DNA of 64,000 nt from Termitomyces sp. T153 (taxonomy: Eukaryota > Basidiomycota > Agaricomycetes > Agaricales > Lyophyllaceae): NCBI GenBank assembly GCA_018296165.2, contig JACKQL020000058.1, forward strand, positions 1-64,000. The letters are read 5' to 3'. Numbering within the stretch: position 1 is the first letter of the stretch; each line of letters starts with the position of its first letter. The position numbers were made by a program, and so were the translations under genes. Below are positions 22,169 to 36,740 of the stretch, one piece after another. The notes beneath the pieces were generated by a model. That model had not been told where the DNA came from. It saw nothing but the letters and a program-made list of their open reading frames with translations, and searched no databases.

Positions 22169-25100
22169 TTAACTGAACGTTGGCCCATCTAACGGGGTCA
22201 AAAAGCTCGCCAACGCCCACCCCACATCCCCCGCCCCATCCCTACAAAGTAATAAACAATCCTCGCCATCATCTACATGGAGTGGCAACTTTGAATGTAT
22301 ACTCGGATGTCCTGCCTCATGGAGGACCTCATACAGATCCCCTTCGATGAGTGTGAAGAATGGGAAACTGAAATACGACACGGGCACGGGGGGTCGACAT
22401 TCATGTATGACACAGCACACGTATTTAGCAGGTTTCGTAAACCAGCTATCACGGTTCGTGCTGGTATGACTCCGTTGTTGAGGCCGAGGTTGAACTGACG
22501 GTGGAGGCGGGGCGTCGGGATCTTCGACAAAGACTTGTGCAGTTTTAGACGCCGAACGTCGACGGTAGTGTCCTCCCGGCCGGAGAGAGTCCGTGAATTT
22601 TCGGCGAATACTCGTTGTGCGTGATGTACGACCTCTGTCTTCGTCCACGACAGGCTCTTCCTCGCCAGCGGGCCTCGATGCGTCAGGATGTGAGGTGGAG
22701 CGTTCTTGGCTCGAGAGAGGCATACTCTTTGTCCGGGGTAGTGAAGGGTGTTGTTGTTGTTGGACGACAAACTGCTCACGACCGGGAGACTTGCCCCGTG
22801 GTGAAGGCAGCGCCGCGACAAACTCCATCAATGCATCACCTTTCCTTCTTGTTGGCTTCGCACTCGATGGCGGTGAGACTGGAGCAGTCTCATTTCTCTT
22901 GGGCGCCTTTGGCATAAGCGGCGGCGAAATTGATGCTTCACTAACACTGGCCCCACGAGACCGAGCGCGGGGTACTAGAGGCTGTGGTGCAGAAACCACC
23001 CTCTGAGACGCATGAGCCGGTTCCAGCGCCGCGAGAGCATTCACCACGCCCGACACCTTCTGTTTCTGCTTCGGCAAAACCTGAGGTTCGAAGTTTGCGG
23101 ACATTGGGGAGATGACCGCAAGGGTGTCGTACTTTGGTAGCGGTTCCTGGAACAACTTCTTCGCCTGTGTGATGTTGAGGGCAGCAGTAACCTCGTTGAC
23201 ATCCGCCCAACGCGCTTGCCATACTGCCACCGTTTCTTCATGTCCTGCATTCATCTCACCCTCTACTCGGAGCATATCCCATAGCTCGGCCCATCGGTCA
23301 CGGACGTCGACCCAAAATGAAGCTTGGATCTGAGCGAGGCGAAGTACAAATTGGGCCAGGCCATGATGAAGAAGGCTCAAATAAGTTGGAAGTTCAGCAG
23401 CAAGCTGACCACGGAGAGCGAGGTAGTTTGACGAAGCGGCGAGGAGCTGAGGGGGAGGCCGGTTCTTAGGAGACACATTCATGGTTAGTAGATGATAATG
23501 AAACGGTTCCTGCTCCTCCATCGACGCAAGAAGCTTTATTGGCTGGTTCATCGTCGTCAGCAAATGCGCAATCTCCCTCAACAGTCGATCATTAACATCG
23601 GACTCGAGCTGGCGGCAGAGTGGCACAAGGTGCTCTTCCACGACTGCCATGAATGCCTCGAACGCCTCGCTCTTTGCCTCAGGGGAGAGCCCAATCACCT
23701 TCCCAAACCCAATCGCCCACGTCCGCAACGCAAACACCATATTATTCATCGCCTTCGCCCAATCAACTACGCTCTTCGCAAATTGCTGCGCAAATGCGTC
23801 GATGCGTTTCAACTCGGCATGAAGACGCTCAACCTGTGCTGCCTCGCCGTCCGTGGGCTTGTGCCGTGATAGAGACTTCATTCTTGTTAAGTTGACCTGA
23901 GCCGCCACCCCGACGTTCACGGGCCGCTTTTTGGCCGCCAAAACCTCTTTAACTACCTCCGCCCGCCGGCGTCCTTCGTTGACGTTGCGCGCGACCTCTT
24001 CCATCTTTTGCCGCGCCAACTTTAGATTCTCTTTATCTCCGTGCGAATCGGGTGTCTCGTCGATGATGGCGCCGAGGAGCAGGGAGTACTTCAGGAGACG
24101 TTGAACGGGTTTGATGAGGAGTGAGGCGATATCCCATGCGTGCGAAAGGTTGGAGGCGACAGTATGCGTGCGTTGCATGTATTCTGTGAGAGCTGGTGTT
24201 GAAGGCAATGACTGAAGATGGTTGAGTGCTGTTGGATGTCGGTTGATATAGTACTTGTATGGTTTTTCCATTTCCGGTATCTATGGAACCTCCTGAGTTG
24301 ACTGTAATATGGCACAAAGGGGTGACACACTATTGCTATGAAGAGGGCACCAAGACGATCCTCGCCCTCTCCTCCATCTAATGTCGAGCCCAACGCCTCT
24401 TCAATAAGATTGCAAAAATGATCAGAGAATTGCGCGAGGTCCCCAATGTTGCTAAATATTATTCGGACATCTTCAAAGGTCATTGGTGGGTTAAGGAGAC
24501 CTGCTGAGCAATCAGAAGCTGTTGAAACAGTTCTAGATGACGACGACGATGAAAGAGACGGAGGCGACGAGGGTATAGGAATGTTTAAGGGTACTTGTTG
24601 ACCTGAATTCTTTGTCAATGACATTAACATCGTTGACGACCCAACTGAACGCACCAAGGGCCATTGGTATATGAAACTCTCGTATCAATGCTAAATCAGA
24701 GGCATAAGCCCTCTCAGAAGAAAGAAGTTCGTGTAAAGCGTGTTGTCGTTTCGTCATAGGTGTTTGCGGAGGAGCCATCGATGACGATGACGATGAACTA
24801 TTCTCGTCTTCTGTTGATATCGGTGACTCTGGTAGCATTGGTGGGTTTTTGCTTTCCACTGCATGTGAATCCTCCATACCGCTCGGGTAACTTTGATGGC
24901 GCATTTGGAACGTAAGCGGAAGTGGTTCTTCAACGATGGAAGCAAAATCCCCTATGTCGAGTGCTGGAGGCGTTGCTGGTCTTCGAGACCGGTGAGATTT
25001 GGTAGTTGTTGTTTCTGTCATTGCAGAATTACTACTGATCGATCGGCCGATGGGGCGCAATGGGGAACGAACAGGGAGTGGGGGAGAAGATAGTTGTGGT

Positions 25101-25234
25101 TGGGAAGAAGAAGCACTCGTTTGTCCATTCAAGTTGAATGTGGGTGTGCTAATCATACCCACGCGGTAAGCGCGTGGCCCTTCGTGCAGACGATAGTCTG
25201 TAGTGACTGCTATGGTATTGCGTGCAGTTGACAT
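22169..25234 (-). CDS. Rho guanine-nucleotide exchange factor (DH-BAR-SH3-like)
   Basis: It probably activates a Rho-family GTPase at curved membrane and so guides actin and polar growth. Four exons join in frame to 970 residues: 25234-24655, 24602-24331, 24280-22419, 22367-22169; introns are 52, 50 and 51 bp. Residues 1-160 are Ser/Pro-rich. The DH domain starts at about 165 (KRQHALHELLSSERAYASDL) and includes the conserved KPVQRLLKYSLLL near 341. A helical BAR region covers about 415-640 (VERLHAELKRIDAFAQQF, VDVRDRWAELWDML). A basic, disordered Ser/Pro linker follows, then a divergent SH3-like end (GDLYEVL ... DVGWALASFL). This order resembles Tuba/DNMBP-type exchange factors. There is no obvious PH domain, as in that group, where BAR takes its place. 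Confidence 0.87.
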
Positions 25235-26390
25235 CGGTGAAGAAGCTTAGAACGTTCTGGACCTCAGTATAGCAGACTTGCTGCCAAACCCGCAGGATCT
25301 CTAGTCGTGTCGCTAAATATAAAGGCCTCAACGCGGTCACAATGGACCCTGGACCCTGGATCAGTCCGACCGAAGCCGGAATAAACTCCTTGGCGAGATT
25401 AAATGACGGCACTCACAGTCACTGTCAGTCGTAATGTTCCTAGCAACTTGACCGTTACCTGATCAAATTTCCGCTTTCTTTGAGGATCTACATGTGCTCT
25501 CTCGCCATCGGTTTCGAAATGGTAGTAGAGTTTAATCAAATGAACTCACTGTAGAAGAACTATGAACAGCTTTATGGGGCGTCTTCGACTTGAATGCGCC
25601 TGGTATCGATCTACGAGCGGAAAGCTGGAGGTCTGCGTCTTTGATAGTCTACACGTGCGTGATCCTATAGTCGGCACAAAGGCCTGTCAAAGAAGTGACC
25701 TTGTCCAAGAAATAGATATCAGACTAACCACTAACGTTATCCTCCGACTAAGCACGAAGTGTCGATCTGGTCTCTGGGGACGTCTAGACGTTACCTCGAT
25801 CAAGATCGAGCCAAAACGGAGCACGAAGGGTGTCGGGAGGTCGAGAAAGCTTCTCAAGGCTGTCGCCCGCGGCGAGGAGACGTGTATGATGGTGGGAGGG
25901 CAAGGAGGTAGGCAGTTTACACACTTACACATGTTATCGTGTAGACCAAGGTCCAATATAGGTCATGTGTTGGAAATTTCCGCATCTGACACACATGGCA
26001 CGCTCGTCCGGTTCTCCTCTCCTCTTTCAAGCCCCAGATGTCAGATTAGGATTGAAGCATTCCAGATCATGGACCCTCGTAACTCATCGTTCCCATTTTG
26101 TTGTAGGAATTTCCTTCCTTTTTTCACCAAACATTCTTCACATCCATAGTGGAAATGTCCCAGACTTTCTCCCGAATGGTTGACTGGATCAAATGACTGA
26201 TTCCGTCACCTACACCGGGAGGCTGTACGTTCTAGCAATTTTGTCACACGCAAGCGCTGCGCAGCTGATGCAAGCGCCGTTTTCCGTGAAGTTAGGGCGC
26301 TTCCGTATCAGATAAATATATACATGTCACACGACGCTATCTTAAAATAAGAAAAAATATAACTCATTTTAACGTGTCGTCGACCACCTA
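25235..26390. other. Intergenic between two minus-strand genes
   Basis: The left part is the promoter side of the RhoGEF gene and the right part the 3' flank of the pump gene. A frame at 25562-26149 has no family features and lacks codon-like patterning. Confidence 0.4.
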
Positions 26391-30330
<3,940 letters not shown>

Positions 30331-30426
30331 GTCGGTTGTAAGCAAGTAAAGTATTTCTAAATCAACACGTCGTATACTGCATCACGTTTGTATTGATCGC
30401 AGTCATATCTGTTCCTTTTTCTGACC

Positions 30427-30433
30427 AAAAAAA
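30427..30433 (-). terminator. Pol III terminator of tRNA-Ala(AGC)
   Basis: A run of seven T on the minus strand lies 20 bp beyond the tRNA 3' end. Confidence 0.6.
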
Positions 30434-30453
30434 GATATCACTGTCGAGCCCAT

Positions 30454-30536
30454 TGGACACACCCGGAATTGAACCGGGCACCGCCCGCAGACACCAAGTG
30501 CTAAGCGGGCGTGATAACCAACTACACCATGTGCCC
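30454..30536 (-). tRNA. tRNA-Ala(AGC) with a 9-nt intron
   Basis: The acceptor arms are GGGCACA and TGTGTCC (one G-U), the D-arm is TGGTGTAGTTGGTTATCA, and the T-arm CCCGG TTCAATT CCGGG is perfect. The anticodon stem CCCGC/GCGGG encloses TTAGCA, the 9-nt intron CTTGGTGTC and T, so the anticodon is AGC and the intron lies after position 37. The GGGCACATGG start matches fungal tRNA-Ala. The discriminator is A. Confidence 0.92.
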
Positions 30537-30545
30537 CTGAGATAT

Positions 30546-31330
30546 CGTTGTACTTCTGGTTTGCTGGCCTTCTCTACTCGTTGGGCGAGCTTGGATTCTT
30601 CAAGGATGAAGGCAGGTTCACAGCAACCAAGTGAACTGAGCTTGCGAATGGGTTGACCTGTACTTTTGAGCGAATCTTTCAGCGACGGTGGCGGCAAGAA
30701 TACTAATGGCTGATTGTATTCCTGTCCAATAATATGGAACAGAAGGGTGCTCTGTCTCTTCTGTCCCATACACGGTTGGAAAGTGCCCACAAAAGGAGAC
30801 AGAGCTGTAGGATAATCTATTGAGGGCTTTGACAACCACGAGTGAAATAATATCGTATTCCCAAGGTAAATGTATGGCTCAAAGCAACGAGCCTCAAGTT
30901 GACAAAAAACAGGAGACCTTCGAGGCATCGAGTACTTGGACAACGTTTAATTGTGACCGCTCCCGAATGGCAATGCTCGACTCGGATATGCACAGCAACT
31001 TACTGCATGCAGAGAAATAGAGATTAACAAATCAAGCTCTACACACCACACGGATCGATACAGTTTTAACCCTGAATTTAGAAAACGTTATGAAGTTGAT
31101 AAACGCCACAAACTGAAGGCTACGGTGTAATTGAAGGACTATTCTGTCCCCGGGCCGAAAGGAGCCGGTTAAATCTTTGAGCGACTGGCCTTCTGAACTT
31201 TTTTACTAGGATAACTCAGTAAATGATAATCTATGTAAACTACAAGTCAAGCAGAGGCAAAGTTCATATATTCCTCGGATGTAAACTCAAAAAATTGGTG
31301 CAGAATGCTAAATGGCACTGTTTAGACTAG
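30546..31330. other. Intergenic, no gene recognised
   Basis: Short frames only. It contains the upstream sides of the tRNA gene and of the tRNA-derived array. Confidence 0.35.
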
Positions 31331-31419
31331 GGAACACACCCCGGAAGTGAACCGGACAGTGCCCGTAGACAGCATAGTCCGAAGATGCAGTGATAACCAA
31401 CGCCATACACAATGCATCA
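31331..31419 (-). pseudogene. tRNA-derived unit A
   Basis: Retains GGTTATCA of the D-arm and a CCGGTTCACTTCCGGG T-arm; the acceptor is degraded (TGCATTG at the 5' side). A GCAT-CTTCGGACT-ATGC hairpin stands where the anticodon arm should be. Confidence 0.6.
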
Positions 31420-31510
31420 ATTGACTTACTCGGTATTTTTCTTGCATAACATCACGACCGGCTCGTAAACCTTGAAAAAATAGTATGCGGAAACACGCTG
31501 ACAGATTTAT

Positions 31511-31602
31511 GGACACACCCGGAATTGAACCAGACACTGCCCGTGGAGCACGGTACGAAGGAACGTGGTAACATAACTTTGAACGCCATACACCATGTGT
31601 CC
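31511..31602 (-). pseudogene. tRNA-derived unit B
   Basis: Keeps a perfect 7-bp acceptor pair (GGACACA/TGTGTCC) and a B box GGTTCAATTCC. The anticodon region is CACG, an 11-nt loop, CGTG, followed by extra bases, giving about 92 nt in all. It is the best preserved unit. Confidence 0.6.
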
Positions 31603-31680
31603 AATAACTTACTTGGTATTCTTCTTGCACAACAACGCGACCGGCTCGTCGATCTCAAAAAATGGTACACACAAAGTGAT

Positions 31681-31771
31681 GGAGACACCCATAATTGAGC
31701 CGGACACTGTCCGTGGACGACATGGTCCGAAGGTGCCGTGATAATATGACCAACGCCATACACATGTGTCC
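31681..31771 (-). pseudogene. tRNA-derived unit C
   Basis: The B box is altered to GGCTCAATTAT; the central word CCTTCGGACC is shared with unit A. The acceptor pairs only partly. Confidence 0.55.
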
Positions 31772-31847
31772 ACTAACCTACTTCTTGCACAAAGCACAAC
31801 CGGCTTCGACCTCAAAAGAAAAATTGTACACGGAAGCACATGGTCAT

Positions 31848-31932
31848 GGACACACCCGGAAAATTGAACCGACTACGGTGCGAAGAATAAATTTAGGACC
31901 TGATTTGAACCAACGCCATACATCATGTGTCC
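31848..31932 (-). pseudogene. tRNA-derived unit D
   Basis: Both acceptor halves survive (GGACACATG, TGTGTCC), but the middle is shortened and AT-rich and the T-arm has an extra AA. It is the most decayed unit. Confidence 0.55.
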
Positions 31933-33570
31933 ATTGGTTTCTCCAGTGCGTAACGTAGTGTCATGACCGGTCGAAATTTCTCTACTCGCTGGAATATGAA
32001 TGTTGTTATATCCTCGCTAGCTTGAAAAGGAATGATCCTCCAGGATGAATCGGGGGTTCGCTACCATGACAAGGCTGAAAGTATTGGTTTGGAAAAGAAG
32101 TTTTTGTTAAAAAAAGAGATCGATATCACCGGGTCTGTGAGGCATCGCGGGCCGTATAGAAATATAGAGAATCCACACACCATATGGATTGGTATTCAGT
32201 GCCACAATGACCATCTGGGGGAATGGTACAGAATGAGGAACATGGACCGACGAGCCGGCCAATATACTTCGAGGCCATCCTAAAGCTTTACCCTCTCCTA
32301 GCGTGCTATGTGGATAACACCACTGACCTTTTTTTAAAACGTGCAGCACGTATCACCTTTCACTGATCTGTAGATAGAAGAGCATCGGTTGGAGATATTG
32401 TCAAACAGTCTTTTGGAGTTGATTTTGATTGAAACCACAATGATTGACTGGATGAAGGAAGCGTGGCGGTTGAAAGTTGTCACGATGGCTAAAGGAGCTG
32501 CCGCTTCGGCAGCTTTCGGCAAGTGTGGGGCGACCACACCACTGATGTCGAGCGGCAACAGTCACACAAATTTTCCCATCGCCCCCATCGCCACTTCAAA
32601 CAAGCAGTTCTTACCACCTTCAATACCATCTCTGTTCTCTATCCTTACCGTAACTGCCAAATTACCGGTCTTACCTCCTCAGGTCACAACAAGAGCTGTA
32701 CCAAACTCTTCACACGGTGCTTCCCGATACTGGCCCCGATGTCCTCAACGTAAACGCGCGGCTTGAATGGCAATTCACATATTCAAATAGAGGAGGCTTG
32801 ACACTTCACACCCCAATCTAGACATTTGGCGTAGTCTCAAGAGGCTAAGTAATATCTACTATACAAGACAACCCCTTGGGAGATGCCAATATACTGAAAA
32901 CAATGTCCTACATCAGGTGCACACGTCAGAGGCAACTAGTGCGTTCAAAATGACTAGTTATGTCCATGCTCTTGCTTGTTGAGTGGCCGCTTCAACATTT
33001 TGCTTGCAAGCTTCAATTTTCGTTTTCCCAGGTCAAACTTGAGTAAAGTATACAGTTGGTAAACGTGCAATTTGTGGCGTTGAACGGTGCCTTGACCAAG
33101 CTTTCTACTACCCATGCACACCAAATCGATATCCACTGGTCTCGAGAGGACAGGTGCTGCGCACCAAGGTTTACTGGACTTCTAGAAATCGCCTCCCTTC
33201 CTTTGACCAACGTCCATTGCAATACCTACTTCCACGTAAACGTTGCCTAATTTGTCATTTGCTCTTTTTCAAGGGCAAACTCAGAAGGCTATCGTCATCC
33301 TTCGTTCTGTGAGTCAACCTCAACGCGTGCTCCGGACCAATGTTCAAGCTTATCAAAGCTACCATCCTCTTTTACCAACACTGGTTACTTGTGTGAAGCA
33401 GTTACTTTACTGGGTATCTTATAGCATAGCCATCCATATTGTTATACTCTCTATGTTTTTGAGAGGAAAACTTCATTCCTTCCGTGAAAGAGCCATCTCA
33501 ACTCATTTCCTCCACTGCATAAGTTTACAGACCTATAAAGACTTCGATTGACTATGCAGGCTACTCTCAA
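31933..33570. other. Intergenic; two adjacent hairpins, no gene
   Basis: No supportable ORF; frames such as 32389-32766 lack family features. Two perfect hairpins lie 8 bp apart: 32496-32514 (AGCTGCCG, CTT, CGGCAGCT) and 32523-32539 (GTGTGG, GGCGA, CCACAC). The right part is the promoter region of the P450-like gene. Confidence 0.45.
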
Positions 33571-34923
33571 ATGGTCTGGCTTCCAAGTTCTGTTGCCCTC
33601 CATGGGGCTTTGGGTTTTGTCTTGAGGCATCTTAACATGGACTCGCCCGTAAGGTTCGTCATAACCTTTGCAACTTGCCCGTCTCTCACAAAGAATATTC
33701 CCAGCGCCGCATTCATATCCTTGATTCTTTTCAGTCTACTTTCTTTCTTGACAACGTATCGTCTCATCTCCCTTTATCATGCAAACCCTTCAATCCATAG
33801 AACGATTCCAGAATTACAACACTTGTTGAGTCCTCCAAATGCAAATAACTATGATCTTCTTACCTCTCGTGCCCTCCCGAATGCACGATTGGTCAAAGCC
33901 TTTGCCTTGACTAACACTTTTGTCTCTTCTGACATTGGTGTCCACGCGGCCTTTGTTGGTCGCATGATGTCCCTCCTCAAAGCCGCGACTGAGCGCGGAT
34001 GGACCTTATTCCAGACCATTGCCATTGATTCCGTAGAGGAAGCGCTACATGCTGATGGGAAAGATTTCGACGTGTTTGTTCAAGACGTGACGATGCGTGT
34101 TGCTCTCGTCGCAATTCTGGATGTTGATGTACCAGTAGGAGAACTCAACTCGGAAGACATCCATGTTGTCTCCACCCTAATTACAAAACTGTGGTCACTC
34201 TCAAAGCATCCTGAGCCTATCCCTGCGGAGCTTCTACCCCAGCTAAATCATCATTTACGTCGTCTCATGCCTGATGAAAGTGAATATCCAAACCCCCTCG
34301 ATTTTGTCATTCCAGTGTGGGAAACAATGTGGCGTGTAGTCGCTACTTCCGTGGCTTATGCGCAAGCTTCCTCGTATTCCAGCGATATATTCTCCAGGAT
34401 CCGCAGTTCTCCAACGATGGATCGGTTTCGCCACTTTGATGGTACTCATCCCTCCGTCGAATGGTTTATAACTGAAGTAATGCGCCTCCATCCTCCATCC
34501 CAGCATATCACTCGTGCCTCCCCAATCCTTCCATTTCGCACATTTGTTCCACCCAATTTTAACAAGCTCATTACCAAGCTTTTTGGCCCCCTTCTTCGCC
34601 ATGATTGTGCAGACATAGGAACTGCTCTTAGATTAAAATGTATCTGGGGAACGGATGCAGACACATTTGAACCCCTACGGTTCAGCCGGGTGACCCGGGA
34701 GCAAGAGATGATTAAGTCGTTGCCCTTTGGTTATGGCCGGCTGAAATGTGTTGCGGCTGGCTGGGCTCCTATGGCGGCGGGGATCATCTCAGCAGCCATC
34801 CTTGATCGTGTACAAGAAGGATCAGATTTTGGTCTTGTGGCAGGAAAGTGTATTGGTGGACGAGAGGGATGGAGTGGATGGTCAGTTGTACCTGTAGCTG
34901 CGTCATCTCGGAAATCCATGTAA
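33571..34923 (+). CDS. Divergent cytochrome P450, single exon
   Basis: Heme monooxygenase family member of 450 residues without introns. An N-terminal hydrophobic segment (about residues 49-66, FISLILFSLLSFLTTYRLI) fits an ER anchor. The K-helix ExxR is E302-V-M-R305. A PERF-like FEPLRF follows near 366-371. The heme loop is FGYGRLKC with Cys393, then VAAGWAPMAAGII. The I-helix oxygen-activation motif is not recognisable, and the protein is shorter than a usual fungal P450 (about 500). The absence of introns is unusual for this organism, whose other multi-domain genes are intron-rich; retro-copying or lineage-specific origin are possible. It could be a steroid- or fatty-acid-type P450 of a mushroom-specific family, but substrate cannot be assigned. 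Confidence 0.78.
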   Translation: MVWLPSSVALHGALGFVLRHLNMDSPVRFVITFATCPSLTKNIPSAAFISLILFSLLSFLTTYRLISLYHANPSIHRTIPELQHLLSPPNANNYDLLTSRALPNARLVKAFALTNTFVSSDIGVHAAFVGRMMSLLKAATERGWTLFQTIAIDSVEEALHADGKDFDVFVQDVTMRVALVAILDVDVPVGELNSEDIHVVSTLITKLWSLSKHPEPIPAELLPQLNHHLRRLMPDESEYPNPLDFVIPVWETMWRVVATSVAYAQASSYSSDIFSRIRSSPTMDRFRHFDGTHPSVEWFITEVMRLHPPSQHITRASPILPFRTFVPPNFNKLITKLFGPLLRHDCADIGTALRLKCIWGTDADTFEPLRFSRVTREQEMIKSLPFGYGRLKCVAAGWAPMAAGIISAAILDRVQEGSDFGLVAGKCIGGREGWSGWSVVPVAASSRKSM

Positions 34924-36094
34924 ATTCCAGCGAGGCATGTTTATAACTAAGACAAAAAAAACATTTAATACCAGATTTACTTCGAATTTTATCTGATGAT
35001 TGATACATTTGTTTTGTGTTTGCCAACATATTGTTTGTCCAGTCTCCCGGTGTACATGTGTCAATACGGCAAGGTTGAAGCGTGGTTGCAAGGGATCCAT
35101 CAGACTCCATGACTGACGGGATGTCATTGGAGTGGGGCAAGGTAAAAGTCATTGGAATAGGGCGTGGTAGAGACCATTGGAATGGATTGGCCGCATGCAT
35201 CTGAATTGTGGATAGAGCCTGAGGGATATAGCTGTGGTACTTGAAAAGTACTTTTGGGTGGAATTTTCCCACTGATGCACCCTGCAGTATAGTACAAGAA
35301 AAATTAGCAGATAGAAAGGGAAAATTGGTTAAAATCGGTACTTATATATAAGTAGTCTTTCTGATGGTGTTTCCTGGAGCCCAGCTGTCATAGGACCTGA
35401 TTATAATTGACTGCACCAACATCTGTCACTTCTAATTCCTGCCTTCTTGATTCATTCACATCATTCTGTCATTGAGCAAACTTTTCATCCGCATAGTACT
35501 TTGATTCAAGTCAAAATAATTGATGCGTGTTTGATGAGCACTAATGTGCTGATGTCTGAGTCACTATTTGATAAAACCAAAAGCAGTGGCAGGCCAGTAG
35601 GAAATGCGATGAATCATCAGTCCAGTGACTGTTTGCAATTGGTAACTGGACTTCCAATAACTTGAATGCACAGAGAGAAGGCAGATTAACAATACTAGGT
35701 CTACATGCCACTGGGTTTGACAAGATAATTCAACAATTTTCTACTCTGCTTCAGGAACATGACAAGAACAACTTGAGGAAATGTAGCAGAAGCCATTGGA
35801 AGAGAAAATTCTAGTCAGGAAGTCTCTCTAATTTATCCTCGAGAAAATTCAGGAGTTCCAAGCCAAAGACCGAGTACATGGATAATTGATATACATAACT
35901 CATAGGTGGCTGACTGGACAATTGGTTGAGAAGGCACGAGCAGTTGTAGCTGACAAATCTATTTCTCTCTCTCTCCTTCAGGATTCATGCATTGGCCTCT
36001 ATAGACTCCATCAAGCCTACTTACCATCATGATGAGCAAGCATCAACTATAAGTACTGTCAACTATAGGTACTGTCATGTGTCAATGGAGCCGT

Positions 36095-36179
36095 GGAATC
36101 GGTTCGCAATGTGAAATCGGTCCACAATGTGAAATCGGTCCGCAAATGTGAAATCGGTCCGCAAATGTGAAATTGGTCT
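36095..36179. repeat. 18-19-bp tandem repeat, five units
   Basis: Variants of GAAATCGGTCCGCAAATGT follow one another, the first and last diverged (TTCGC, ATTGG). Confidence 0.85.
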
Positions 36180-36720
36180 TCTTTCAGAAAAATTAATTGA
36201 GTAAATGTGCAGAAAGGCTTACCTTGTCTGAATATGGTCGTGTAAAAATGTAGGAGGCAGAAAGTTGTGAAATTACCGTAAGCAATGACACCGCATCGGA
36301 GAAGGATTCAAATGTTACTTATGGAGCACTTTGTATGCATCACTACTCAATTTTCGGAGGAAAACAGACCACAGGAATGTGGACCATTATGGTTGCATCA
36401 TCACTCACACGTGAGTGCAGTGAGGTGCTCTCTCAGAGATTTTGTTCAGGTTCTCGGGATAGCATCACGTGGGGAAGGCAATGTGACGATAAATTTCACG
36501 CACCGTCCATTTGTTATAACAACAGCCTGTAGTTACAGCATAGTCGTAATATAACCAGCGCTGTAAACTACAGTATCACGTGCCTGACAAATTTCGGCCA
36601 AATATTCTGCCAATTGGGAGAAATGAACCCATGATCACAATCCAATCCCAAAAACAATCATTATTACAACCATAACCACCTGACCATAAAAGAGTGATAA
36701 TAATGTAAAGTTATTGCAAT

Positions 36721-36740
36721 AAGGGGAGCTTGCTCCCCTT
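36721..36740. other. Perfect 9-bp hairpin
   Basis: AAGGGGAGC, TT, GCTCCCCTT. It is preceded by TTATTGCAATAAGGGG, a 15-bp core of which also occurs at about 47177-47191. It may be the end of a small transposon. Confidence 0.5.

Larger units (their letters stand above)
31331..31932 (-). repeat. Tandem array of four tRNA-derived units (period about 167-180 bp)
   Basis: Each unit holds a tRNA-Ala-like body with a conserved 3' T-arm and, downstream on the minus strand, a T-rich stretch and a shared word around CGACCGGCTCG. The bodies begin at 31331, 31511, 31681 and 31848 in plus coordinates. Relative to the gene at 30454 the D-loop gained about 5 nt (TGGCG) and the anticodon arm is rebuilt, so they are not simple functional tRNA genes. 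Confidence 0.75.

Noticed and set aside
22593..23869. Plus-strand frames opposite the RhoGEF gene
   Set aside because: Antisense shadows of a well-supported coding exon.
25562..26149. 195-codon plus-strand frame
   Set aside because: No recognisable domain, no introns, lies in a promoter region, composition unlike the real genes.
31331..31932. Four functional tRNA genes
   Set aside because: Anticodon arms are disrupted, D-loops enlarged and several acceptor or T-arms broken, so a canonical tRNA role is unlikely.
32389..32766. 125-codon frame downstream of the tRNA-like array
   Set aside because: Contains the hairpin sequences and has no protein family character.
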